From: an uncultured Pseudomonadota bacterium
GTDB lineage: Bacteria; Pseudomonadota; Gammaproteobacteria; Burkholderiales; Rhodocyclaceae
Assembly: GCA_903951825.1 (NCBI GenBank)
Contig: CAJBDJ010000072.1
Location: forward strand, 29,931-93,930
Direction: 5' to 3'
DNA: 64,000 nt
Under the pieces are notes generated by a model. The model did no database searches and was not told the DNA's origin. It saw only the letters and a list, made by a program, of their open reading frames with translations. Position 1 is the stretch's first letter. Every line of letters begins with the position of its first letter. Of the stretch, positions 57,501 to 64,000 are shown in pieces. Made by a program: the position numbers and the translations under genes.

Positions 57501-57966
57501 CACGCTCGCCGGCCACTTCGGGATTGCCGTTGAGCAACGCCTCGCCGACGTCGCCAAGGTGCCCGCCAGAAAGTGCAATCAGGCCATCGCAGCCGATTTC
57601 GCGAAACCATTCCCGGCGAATTTCCGGACGATCGCGGCGCCCTTCAACGAGATACGCCTGACTCAACAAGGCGCACAACTGCTGATAGCCGACCCGGTTA
57701 CGCACCAGCAGCAGCAATCGACTGGCATCTTCGGGGGCTGCCGGGTTGGCAATCCAGACGTCGGCGCCGGCAATCGGCTTGAGCCCCTTGCCGCGCGCGC
57801 CGGTGTAAAACTTGACGAGGCCGAAGAGGTTGCCAAGATCAGTCAGCGCCAGCGCCGGCATACCGTCGCCGGCGGCTCGCTTGACGGCGTCACCGAGGCG
57901 GACGATGCCGTCGGTGATCGAGTATTCGGAATGAAGGCGGAGGTGAACGTAGCGTGGAGGTGTCAT
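54520..57966 (-). CDS. dnaE: DNA polymerase III subunit alpha
   Basis: 1148-residue replicative polymerase. It starts with MTPPRYVHLRLHSEYS, the PHP domain (HLRLHSEYS), then the catalytic palm (MPDFDIDFCQDNR with catalytic Asps near residue 400), fingers, HhH and OB-fold (near 980-1060) regions. The ATG at 57966 is preferred; ATG codons three or more residues earlier are possible. E. coli DnaE is 1160 residues. A long open frame on the opposite strand is an artefact. Confidence 0.97.
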   Translation of the reverse strand: MTPPRYVHLRLHSEYSITDGIVRLGDAVKRAAGDGMPALALTDLGNLFGLVKFYTGARGKGLKPIAGADVWIANPAAPEDASRLLLLVRNRVGYQQLCALLSQAYLVEGRRDRPEIRREWFREIGCDGLIALSGGHLGDVGEALLNGNPEVAGERAQAWERLFPGAFYLEVQRYGQPQQEAIVQQTADLAGELGLPLVATHPVQFMERDDFRAHEARVCIAEGYVLGDTRRPKTYTEEQYFKTQAEMLALFGDLPEALDNSLEIARRCNIEMTLGKNFLPDFPIPPGMTIDDYLVAEAEKGLEVRLAELYPDPAERLKRRPEYDERLVFECKTILQMGFPGYFLIVADFINWAKNNGVPVGPGRGSGAGSLVAYALRITDLDPLAYALLFERFLNPERVSMPDFDIDFCQDNRWRVIEYVRQHYGAQAVSQIVTFGTMSSKAVIRDVGRVFGLPYSLCDRISKLIPVVQNKPVSLAEALEQEPQLKEMMAGEGDGESVRELFDLAARLEDLTRNVGMHAGGVLIAPGKITDFCPIYQATGSDASTVSQFDKDDVEKVGLVKFDFLGLRNLTIIELAVDYIQRMSGEKVDLMALGFTDPATYQILKDANTTAIFQVESEGMKKLLRKLAPDRFEDIIAVLALYRPGPLGSGMVDDFILRKKGQQKIDYFHPDLTACLSPTYGVIVYQEQVMQISQIIGGYTLGGADMLRRAMGKKKPEEMAKHRATIAAGAKEKGYDPALAEQLFDLMTKFAEYGFNKSHTAAYAVVTYHTAWLKAHHCAAFMAATMSSDLDNTDAVKIFYDDTIANKVKVLGPDINVSNYRFEPVDRSTIRYGLGAVKGTGEQAVNVILKAREAGGPFTDLFDFCQRCDKRMVNRRTTEALIKAGAFDGIDSDRHKLLASVGVAMDFAEQTERNAMQSSLFDIGSSAEEHAPQYIAVKPWAEKEQLMQEKTALGFFFSGHPYNSCKKELSQFIRRPLNRLEAAKETTTLAGVVVGLRTQMTRRGKMLFVQLDDGSGMIDVLLFNELFEAERAKVATDEILIVEGKVSYDDFSGSNRVVADKLMTLGEARAHFAKHLLLRINGSADAGKLKSLLQPFTPGTAPVRIHYANRQAECSLVLGDALRVRLDDPLLAALGSWLQPENVEIIYN

Positions 57967-58077
57967 GGGCGGCATTTTAGCGCGCCCGAAGCCGCCTCGC
58001 CCTGCCCCGAACACTCATCAATTCGGCAAGCCGGCCGGCGTCCGGGACGGCGCCGAACTGGGCTAAAATCCGCCCCC

Positions 58078-59685
58078 ATGCGACCTACCACCCCTGCCGG
58101 CCAAACGCTGCTGCTCTTGATACTGGCGCTCGCCATGCTGTTGCCCGGCACCTGGGAAGCGACCGGGCTGACCGGCAAGGACGAGTTTTTTCTCGGTCTG
58201 CGCACACCGCTCGAAATGATCGCCAGCGATCATTGGCTGTTGCCCTTTCTGGACGATACCCCGCGCATTCGCAAGCCGCCTTTTCTCTACTGGACCGGGC
58301 GTGCCAGCTTTGAGATTTTTGGCGTTTCATTGCTCAGCGCGCGGCTGATCGGCGTTCTTTTTGGCGCACTGCTGATCGTCTCGACAGCCGGCATTGCACG
58401 CCGTCTCTCGGGCAAAACCGAAAGCGGCTGGATCGCCGGACTGATTCTGCTCGGCTGCCTCGGAATCGCCAGCGAAAGCCGTCGCTTGATGCTCGACATT
58501 CCCGTCGCCGCGCTTTCCGGCGCCGCCTTCTGGGCGTTTCTGGCGTGGCTCGATGGACGACGCTTTTACTGGCTGACTGCAACAACGCTGTTGCTGGCGG
58601 CCGGCTTTCTGACCAAGGGGCCAATCGTTGCCATCGTTTTTGGCGGCGGATTTCTCGCGCTCATCTTCTCCGGTCGCCTGCGCCTCGGCCATCTGCTGAA
58701 TGACTGGAAGCCCCTGCTGGCCCATTCGCTGCTCTGGATGCTGCTGGCGCTGCCGTGGTTTTTCGTCGTCCGTTCGCTGTACCCGGAGGCCACCCGCCTG
58801 GTTGTCGCCGACGAACTCGAATCGCGACAGTTTTTCAGTCTCTCGCCGCAGATTGTCCTCGGCCTGCTCAACATTGCCCTACCCTGGGTATTTGTGTTTG
58901 CCGTTGCCGCCTGGCAGCAAGCGACTAGCTCGGCACTGGCGCGGCTGACGCTATTCTGGTTTTTCGCCACCTTCCTGCCTTTTTTGCTGATCAAAAGCTT
59001 TGACCGCTACCTGATCGGCTCGCTGCTGCCGCTCGCCATCTTTCTTGCCATCGCCCTGCCGCAAATCAGCGTCCGCTGGCCATTCCGGCTCGGCATGCTG
59101 CTGGCGCTCGGTTTGGGCGGCGGCCTGGCCGCTTTCGCCTTCTGGTTTTCCCTCGGCGGCTGGTACTGGCTGATCTTTCCCGCCATTTATCTGGCCTGGG
59201 CGTGGTGGAAGCCGCGCCCCCTGATGCACACCTTGGCGGCACCCGGCATTTTCTGGCTGGCCGTCCTCGCCGGCGTTTTTCCGGCACTGGGCGTCAATGC
59301 CGTTCCGGCCAAGGTCGTCGACATCGGCCGCACGCGGCCCGTCGCCATGTTCGGCGGCCCGCAGCCGGCACTGCTGCCAATCCTCAGCGGGCAAGCACAT
59401 CGCCACTACGGGAGGCTCGACAAAGTCGACCTGGCGGCCATCGCGGCGGCTCAAACCCCGGTCTTTGTCGAAGACAGCGACATCGCGCGCTTCAAAGACA
59501 CCTTGGCCGCCAACGCTTATCGCGCCAACGAAGTCGGCAGCTACCAGACGCTTGCTTCGCATGGTTCCGGCCTGCGCTTTGCCCGCCTTGGCGCGACGTT
59601 CGCCGACTGGCAGATCGCGTTCGCCAGTCGTTCGCTAAGCCCGCTGCTGACGACCGTCACCTGGTTCGAGGTCGTCCCCCAATGA
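58078..59685 (+). CDS. ArnT-like glycosyltransferase (GT83/PMT family)
   Basis: 535-residue integral membrane protein with about 11-13 helices. The first periplasmic loop has the catalytic-type Asp-Glu (TGKDEFFLGLRTPLEM), followed by the PRIRKPPFLYW motif of ArnT/PMT enzymes, which transfer sugars from polyprenyl carriers to lipid A, proteins or glycans. It starts 111 nt from dnaE on the other strand. The last ~100 residues form a soluble periplasmic domain. Its stop overlaps the sialidase-like ATG. The acceptor and sugar donor are unknown. Confidence 0.85.
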   Translation: MRPTTPAGQTLLLLILALAMLLPGTWEATGLTGKDEFFLGLRTPLEMIASDHWLLPFLDDTPRIRKPPFLYWTGRASFEIFGVSLLSARLIGVLFGALLIVSTAGIARRLSGKTESGWIAGLILLGCLGIASESRRLMLDIPVAALSGAAFWAFLAWLDGRRFYWLTATTLLLAAGFLTKGPIVAIVFGGGFLALIFSGRLRLGHLLNDWKPLLAHSLLWMLLALPWFFVVRSLYPEATRLVVADELESRQFFSLSPQIVLGLLNIALPWVFVFAVAAWQQATSSALARLTLFWFFATFLPFLLIKSFDRYLIGSLLPLAIFLAIALPQISVRWPFRLGMLLALGLGGGLAAFAFWFSLGGWYWLIFPAIYLAWAWWKPRPLMHTLAAPGIFWLAVLAGVFPALGVNAVPAKVVDIGRTRPVAMFGGPQPALLPILSGQAHRHYGRLDKVDLAAIAAAQTPVFVEDSDIARFKDTLAANAYRANEVGSYQTLASHGSGLRFARLGATFADWQIAFASRSLSPLLTTVTWFEVVPQ

Positions 59686-60815
59686 AGCAGTTGAGCGACA
59701 ACGCATGGCGCCGACTGGCCGCCGTGCTGTTTATCGGCAGTCTGGCAGCCGCCTTGTGGCGCCTACCAACACCGCCGGCCGCGCTCTTCGAGGCGCCGCC
59801 GGCGGCCGCGCCATCACGGTTGCCGGTGCTTTATGCCAGCGAATCGCTGCCACGGGCGGCGGCCTCGGCGCACGCTGCCAGCCTCACCCAGTTGCCCGAC
59901 GGCAGAATCGCCGCCGCCTGGTTTGCCGGCACCCGCGAAGGGGCCGACGATGTCGCCATCTGGTTCAGCGTGCAGGATAAAAATGGCTGGAGCACAGCGC
60001 GCGCGATTGCCGACCGCCAAAGCACCGCCGGCGGCACATTCGCCAGCGTGCGCAAAATAGGCAACCCGGTTCTTTACGCCGAAGGCAGCTGGCTACATCT
60101 CTGGTACGTCAGCGTCTCGATTGGCGGCTGGGCCGGCAGCTCCATCAATCACAGCCTGTCCAACGACGGCGGCGTCAGCTGGAGCAAGCCGAGCAAACTG
60201 CAAACCTCGCCATTCGCCAACATCAGCACACTGGTTCGCTCGCCGCCGGTTGCCCTCGCCGATGGCGGCCTGGGTCTGCCGGTCTATCATGAATTCATCG
60301 CCAAGCATGGCGAATGGCTGCGCCTCTCGGCGACCGGGCAAATCGTCGACAAAGTACGCATGGCCCACCCTGTCCGTACCCTGCAACCAACGCTTGCCGT
60401 CCTCGACCCGCAGCGCGCCCTGGCCTTGCTGCGCGATGCCGGCGCCGGACCCGGCCGGGTGCAAACCAGCCGCAGCAGCGACGCCGGCCTGACCTGGCAG
60501 GCGGGCGCCGCACTGCCCGTGCCCAACCCCAATTCGTCCATCGCCCTCTTGCGCTTGCGCAGCGGCCGGCTGCTCATGGCTGGCAACCCGCCCAATGGAC
60601 GCGAAGCCATGCTGCTCTGGATTTCATCGGATGAAGGGGCGACCTGGACACCGGGAAAAACCATCGAAAGCGCCCCCGACAGCGGCGCCGAGTTTTCCTA
60701 TCCGGCGCTACTGCTGGCTCGCGACGGGCGAATTCACCTGGCCTACACGTGGCGCCGCCAGGGGATCAAGCACGCCGCTTTCAGCGAAGCCTGGCTCGAC
60801 CAGGAGGCACCATGA
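59682..60815 (+). CDS. Sialidase-like Asp-box protein
   Basis: 377 residues with an N-terminal hydrophobic segment (about residues 9-27, likely anchor or signal). Three Asp boxes, S-x-D-x-G-x-[TS]-W, are seen in HSLSNDGGVSWSKP, SRSSDAGLTWQAG and WISSDEGATWTPG, so a six-bladed beta-propeller of the sialidase superfamily is likely. A FAGTREGADD segment and an RMAHP-like stretch may hold active-site Arg residues, but a full sialidase catalytic set was not confirmed. Its ATG overlaps the glycosyltransferase stop, and its stop overlaps the next ATG. Confidence 0.8.
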   Translation: MKQLSDNAWRRLAAVLFIGSLAAALWRLPTPPAALFEAPPAAAPSRLPVLYASESLPRAAASAHAASLTQLPDGRIAAAWFAGTREGADDVAIWFSVQDKNGWSTARAIADRQSTAGGTFASVRKIGNPVLYAEGSWLHLWYVSVSIGGWAGSSINHSLSNDGGVSWSKPSKLQTSPFANISTLVRSPPVALADGGLGLPVYHEFIAKHGEWLRLSATGQIVDKVRMAHPVRTLQPTLAVLDPQRALALLRDAGAGPGRVQTSRSSDAGLTWQAGAALPVPNPNSSIALLRLRSGRLLMAGNPPNGREAMLLWISSDEGATWTPGKTIESAPDSGAEFSYPALLLARDGRIHLAYTWRRQGIKHAAFSEAWLDQEAP

Positions 60816-61354
60816 ACGCCAGCGCCGCTTACGGCCTGCTCGCCCACGGCCTGATTTTTGGTGCCTTTGTGTCACTGCTACCGCTTGGCGAACTGCGCGC
60901 CCGAGCCGCCCTGGTGGCCACCGCTCTGGCGCTGGTCGCCGGCATTGCGCCGTTCATGCACGGCATGTTCGGGATGCCGTCAATGACCTTGTTGCAACTG
61001 GTCGTACTGCAACTGGCTCGCCCCACCCGGCTGGCGGCGCGTGACTGGCGCCCGGCGGCGGGTTTGCTCCTGGTGGCTGCCTTTTTTTATCCGGCGGCGC
61101 TCGGCTTCGGCTCGTTCGACCCCTATGCCGTGGGCTACCAGCCCTGGCCGCTGCTCGTTGCACTTATTCCGCTTGCCGTCGCACTCTGGTGGCAACGCCT
61201 GAACCTCTGGCTGATCATTCTCGCCATCGACCTTGCCGCCTACGCCAGCGGCTTGTTCATCAATTTATGGGATGCCCTGTTCGATCCGCTGCTCTGCTTG
61301 CTGGCGCTGTTCATCGTCGGGCGCCGCGCCCGGCGGCGAGGCTCAGCGCGTTAG
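60812..61354 (+). CDS. Integral membrane protein of unknown function
   Basis: 180 residues, almost all hydrophobic, about six predicted helices with short loops, ending GRRARRRGSAR. No family recognised. ATGA overlap with the sialidase-like gene, so it is the third part of a co-translated trio. Its 3' end overlaps the convergent response regulator by 12 nt. Confidence 0.75.
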   Translation: MNASAAYGLLAHGLIFGAFVSLLPLGELRARAALVATALALVAGIAPFMHGMFGMPSMTLLQLVVLQLARPTRLAARDWRPAAGLLLVAAFFYPAALGFGSFDPYAVGYQPWPLLVALIPLAVALWWQRLNLWLIILAIDLAAYASGLFINLWDALFDPLLCLLALFIVGRRARRRGSAR

Positions 61355-62146
61355 CGCCTCGACAATCAACTTGCGAATGCTGCCGGCCTCAAAGGGTTTG
61401 TTGCAAACTGCGGAAACTCCGGCGCGTTCAACAGCGGCAAGACGCCCCTGGTTTTGTTCGCTGGTTACCATCAGGATCGGCACGGCATTTTGCCAACTTT
61501 GCGTGCGGATGTATTCGGTCAGCTGGCGGCCATCGAGCTCCGGCATGTTGTAGTCGGTAATCACCAGGTCAACCATCGTTTCCTGCAACAAACCAATCGC
61601 TTCCTTGCCATCGGCAGCCTCGGTAATGCGCTCGATACCCAGCTCCTCCAGCAGGCGATGCAGGTGGCGGCGCGACATTTTGCTGTCATCGACGAGCAGG
61701 ACGCGCAAGGATTCAAGCTCGGCCACATCAACGTCTTCCGGCGGATTAAGGTAATCGGCGGCAGCGTAAAGGGCGCGCGACAGTTGCTCGACATTGAACG
61801 GCTTGGTGATGATGCTGCAGGCTCCCGACTGACGAACCGGCTCCAGCACCTGCGGCCGGGTTTCGCTGGAAATCAGGATAAACGGGACGGCCTCCAGATC
61901 GAGGTCAGCACGCATTTGCGCAACCAGTTCAGTCCCCGGCATATCCGGCAGATAGAGGCTGCTAATCACCAACAATGCATGTTTGTTGCTGGTTTTCATG
62001 GCCTCCATTGCCGCCGCCGCAGTATCGACCAGCTTGATTTTGGCGACGCCCGCCTGCTGCAACATGCGGGTCACCAGATTGCCCTGCATGGTCGATGGCT
62101 CAACCAGCAAAACCGAGAGATCAACGAGGGTGAGGGTGAGGGCCAT
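61343..62146 (-). CDS. Tandem-receiver response regulator, first receiver degenerate
   Basis: 267 residues with two receiver domains (about 10-130 and 147-265) and no output domain. In the second, Asp153/Asp154, phosphoacceptor Asp198 (ITDYNMPELDG) and the NKPF Lys are intact. In the first, the place of the phosphoacceptor is Ser63 (ISSLYLPDMPG) and the acidic pocket reads EP, although ITKPF Lys is kept. So one functional receiver is fused to a pseudo-receiver. The start ATG at 62146 was chosen because the first strand begins SVLLVEPS. No kinase gene is adjacent. Confidence 0.9.
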   Translation of the reverse strand: MALTLTLVDLSVLLVEPSTMQGNLVTRMLQQAGVAKIKLVDTAAAAMEAMKTSNKHALLVISSLYLPDMPGTELVAQMRADLDLEAVPFILISSETRPQVLEPVRQSGACSIITKPFNVEQLSRALYAAADYLNPPEDVDVAELESLRVLLVDDSKMSRRHLHRLLEELGIERITEAADGKEAIGLLQETMVDLVITDYNMPELDGRQLTEYIRTQSWQNAVPILMVTSEQNQGRLAAVERAGVSAVCNKPFEAGSIRKLIVEALTR

Positions 62147-62210
62147 GCAGTCACTCCGAAATTCAGGGGGAATAACCACACTATAACAGCGCCTCACCCA
62201 ATGGAATAAT

Positions 62211-62765
62211 TCAAGGGCGCAATTTGGCTGCCACCATGGCGACGCGCTGGCCGTATTGTCTGGCGGTATCGAGATCGCCCTGCGGGATTTCGTCCACCCC
62301 GGCATCGGACGGCGACTGCACCAGCAAGCCCACCGAAGCGCCGAGGTTGTTGATGTCATTGCGCGTTGCCGCCTTGGCATTGCTTGGCAGCAAACCGAGG
62401 CTGACCCAGATGCCGCCGTGCTGCGAAGCCAGTGTCTGCAGGCCGATCAGCGTCACCTGCTTGTCGCCGTTGAGACTGGCGCTGTTGGTAAAGCCGCCGA
62501 ACACCTTGTCTTGCCAGGCGCGGCCGTACCAGGGTTTGGATGAGGCATCGGCGAATTTCTTGAACTGCCAACTGGCGCCGCCCATGTAGGTGGGCGTGCC
62601 GAAAATGATCGCATCGGCGGCGGCCAGTTTGTCCCAGCCGCCCTCCGGCAGATTGCCTTCGGCGTCGATGGCAAGCAGTTCGGCGGCAGCGCCCTCGGCA
62701 ACAATTTCGGCGACGCGCCGGGTGTGCCCATAGCCGGAATGATAGACAACGATAACTTTACTCAT
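62211..62765 (-). CDS. Flavodoxin-fold NAD(P)H:quinone oxidoreductase-like protein
   Basis: 184 residues. The FMN phosphate loop YHSGYGHTRRVAE is near residues 8-20, and GTPTYMGG is the second FMN loop, so it resembles the WrbA/flavodoxin family. WrbA itself is ~198 residues with a different first loop, hence the general call. It probably reduces quinones with two electrons to limit oxidative stress. It lies 30 nt after the pirin gene on the same strand. Confidence 0.88.
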   Translation of the reverse strand: MSKVIVVYHSGYGHTRRVAEIVAEGAAAELLAIDAEGNLPEGGWDKLAAADAIIFGTPTYMGGASWQFKKFADASSKPWYGRAWQDKVFGGFTNSASLNGDKQVTLIGLQTLASQHGGIWVSLGLLPSNAKAATRNDINNLGASVGLLVQSPSDAGVDEIPQGDLDTARQYGQRVAMVAAKLRP

Positions 62766-62795
62766 GATTTTCCTCGTGTAAAAAATGGGGGTGAT

Positions 62796-63500
62796 TTAGG
62801 CGGGTGGCAGGTCGAAGAGCAGGCATTCGCTCTCCTCATCGGCGACAAAAACAAGGTGGGTTTCATCGGCAATTTTGGCACCATCGCCGGCACGCATTTT
62901 TTGTCCGTTGATCGACAATTCACCGCGCACCATCTGCACGTAAGCCAAACGACCGGCCGTCAGGGCATAGTCGAGAGTGGCGCCGGCAGGGAGAACGGTG
63001 GCGTGGATTTTTGCGTCCTGAGCGATCGTCGTGCTCCCCCCGGCGCCGTCGGGCGAGGCGACCAGCCGCCACTGACTGCGCATTTGATCAATCGCCAACA
63101 CTTGCTGCTCATAACTGGGGGCGATGCCAAGCTGCGCCGGACTGATCCAGATTTGCAACAGGTGCGTCTCCTCGTCCGGCGACGGGTTGAACTCGCTGTG
63201 CATGACCCCCCGGCCGGCTGACATGCGCTGCACCTCGCCACGCCGGATGATGCCGCCACTGCCCAGACTGTCCTTGTGCGCAAGCGCACCGGACAAAATA
63301 TAGGTGACGATTTCCATATCGCGATGGCCGTGCGTTCCAAACCCCTTGCCCGGTGCGACACGATCCTCGTTGATGACGCGCAACGCGCCCCAGCCCATTT
63401 CAGCGGGATCGTAATAATCGGCAAATGAAAAACTGTGGCGAGCCTTGAGCCAGCCGTGGTCGGCAAAACCGCGCTGGGCGGCAGGGCGCAGGGTGATCAT
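62796..63500 (-). CDS. Pirin-family cupin protein (YhhW-like)
   Basis: 234-residue bicupin. Metal ligands GTHGHRDMEIVTYI (His residues and Glu) and GVMHSEFNP (His/Glu) are in the pirin positions. Some family members show quercetinase activity; physiological role unclear. The divergent LysR fragment next to it looks like its former regulator. Confidence 0.92.
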   Translation of the reverse strand: MITLRPAAQRGFADHGWLKARHSFSFADYYDPAEMGWGALRVINEDRVAPGKGFGTHGHRDMEIVTYILSGALAHKDSLGSGGIIRRGEVQRMSAGRGVMHSEFNPSPDEETHLLQIWISPAQLGIAPSYEQQVLAIDQMRSQWRLVASPDGAGGSTTIAQDAKIHATVLPAGATLDYALTAGRLAYVQMVRGELSINGQKMRAGDGAKIADETHLVFVADEESECLLFDLPPA

Positions 63501-63605
63501 CGAGAACTCCTGGTGAATGACGAACGTGGGTTAGTCGCTATACTAGGCAATGCGTTCAAGGCTATCCAGCGAATAATTTCGGCACTACCGATCAATTAAA
63601 TTCAC

Positions 63606-63893
63606 ATGAAAATCACCCTCGATCTGCTCCACATGCTCGATGCGATTGACCAGCACGGCAGCTTCTCTGCCGCTGCCGCCGCCCTGCACCGGGTTCCTTC
63701 GGCGCTCTCGCACGCGGTGGCCAAGCTCGAAGACGACCTCGACTTTCCGCTTTTCATCCGCGAAGGACGCCGCGCCACCCTCAACGATGCCGGCCGCACG
63801 CTGCTCGATGACGGCCGCCACTTGCTGCGTGCCGCCGACGAACTGGAACGCCGGGTGCACCCGAGTTCGACAGCTAAACGCGTAAGTGATTGA
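63606..63893 (+). pseudogene. LysR-family regulator truncated after the DNA-binding domain
   Basis: 95 residues with a full LysR winged helix-turn-helix: HGSFSAAAAALHRVPSALSHAVAKLEDDL (about residues 17-45), then FIREGRRATLNDAGRTLL. A normal LysR protein is about 300 residues. The match ends at ELERRVH (nt ~63860) and the frame runs on for ten unrelated residues (PSSTAKRVSD) to a TGA. The effector domain is missing, so it is probably a broken copy, cut by an insertion or rearrangement. It is divergent from the pirin gene (105-nt gap). Confidence 0.8.
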
Positions 63894-64000
63894 TTGTTAT
63901 GAAGCGTAGTTCAAAAACGTGTACTACAAAAGAGAAAGTTGGTGTGGTTGGCTGGGGGTTTTCAATTCCAGCGCCGCAAAAACGCGGTTGTGGATTTCCG
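63861..64000. other. Composition shift at the right edge; possible insertion boundary
   Basis: Sequence after the LysR break is less GC-rich, with TGATTGATTGTTATG, GTAGT..ACTAC inverted arms (near 63908-63925) and CCGC..GCGG arms. No coding frame is supported here. It could be the end of a mobile element or another replaced segment; the window stops before this can be judged. Confidence 0.45.

Noticed and set aside
55636..58077. 2.4-kb open reading frame on the plus strand opposite dnaE, in frame with the ArnT-like gene
   Set aside because: It is antisense to a clear dnaE and has no family similarity. High-GC codon bias leaves the opposite frame open. The real gene starts at 58078 with a membrane helix.
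1..64000. tRNA or rRNA genes
   Set aside because: No cloverleaf with a T-loop GTTCRA and CCA-like end, and no rRNA-type sequence, was found when reading the gaps; the gaps are mostly under 220 nt. A tRNAscan run would settle it.

Overview
The window is a dense, high-GC stretch of bacterial chromosome. Gene content and local orders such as rhodanese-grxC-secB-gpsA, envC-ctpA and ribD-nrdR-glyA point to a betaproteobacterium. I infer Rhodocyclales (Dechloromonas/Azonexus-like), but no rRNA or other decisive marker is present. I see no tRNA, rRNA, CRISPR array, complete insertion sequence or prophage.

Layout. 1-8.6 kb: a type IV pilus/MSHA-like assembly operon (ATPase cut by the window edge, platform protein, PilN/PilO-like proteins, a small exported protein, an 859-residue pilin-like protein and a normal-sized prepilin). 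8.6-11.5 kb (minus): an operon from an ArsR-family regulator through rhodanese, glutaredoxin, SecB and an SH3 protein to GpsA. 11.6-19.2 kb: EnvC-CtpA, a 133-residue unknown, a MoeB/ThiF-type E1, then RibD, NrdR, GlyA and a histidine phosphatase on the other strand. 19.3-24.5 kb: TRAP transporter permeases, a CoA-transferase family III protein, Dps and a Tat-exported TRAP binding protein. 24.6-28.7 kb: PmbA, DarP, Mog and a 515-residue PilZ-like protein.

28.8-43.6 kb holds the metabolic core. thyA and folA, which cooperate in thymidylate/folate metabolism, flank a complete glycogen module: glk, glgB, glgC, two GH57 enzymes, an alpha-glucan phosphorylase, pgi and glgA. From glgC to folA the genes overlap or nearly touch, so they look like one translationally coupled operon that makes, remodels and degrades glycogen and links it to glucose-6-phosphate.

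43.6-50 kb: an Orn/Lys/Arg decarboxylase, Dcd, Mrp and MetG. A 443-nt gene-free stretch with two inverted DnaA-box-like sites follows. 50.4-58 kb: a small membrane protein, a SulP transporter, a PhnA-type zinc ribbon protein, a soluble chemotaxis receptor and DnaE. 58.1-61.4 kb: an overlapping trio of ArnT-like glycosyltransferase, Asp-box sialidase-like protein and membrane protein. 61.3-64 kb: a tandem-receiver response regulator with one dead receiver, a flavodoxin-fold protein, a pirin, and a LysR regulator cut to its DNA-binding domain next to sequence that looks foreign.

No single locus is a clear new system. The best candidates are the pilus operon with its oversized pilin, the ArnT-sialidase-membrane trio, the thyA-[glycogen]-folA arrangement and a putative sulfane-sulfur sensor beside a rhodanese.
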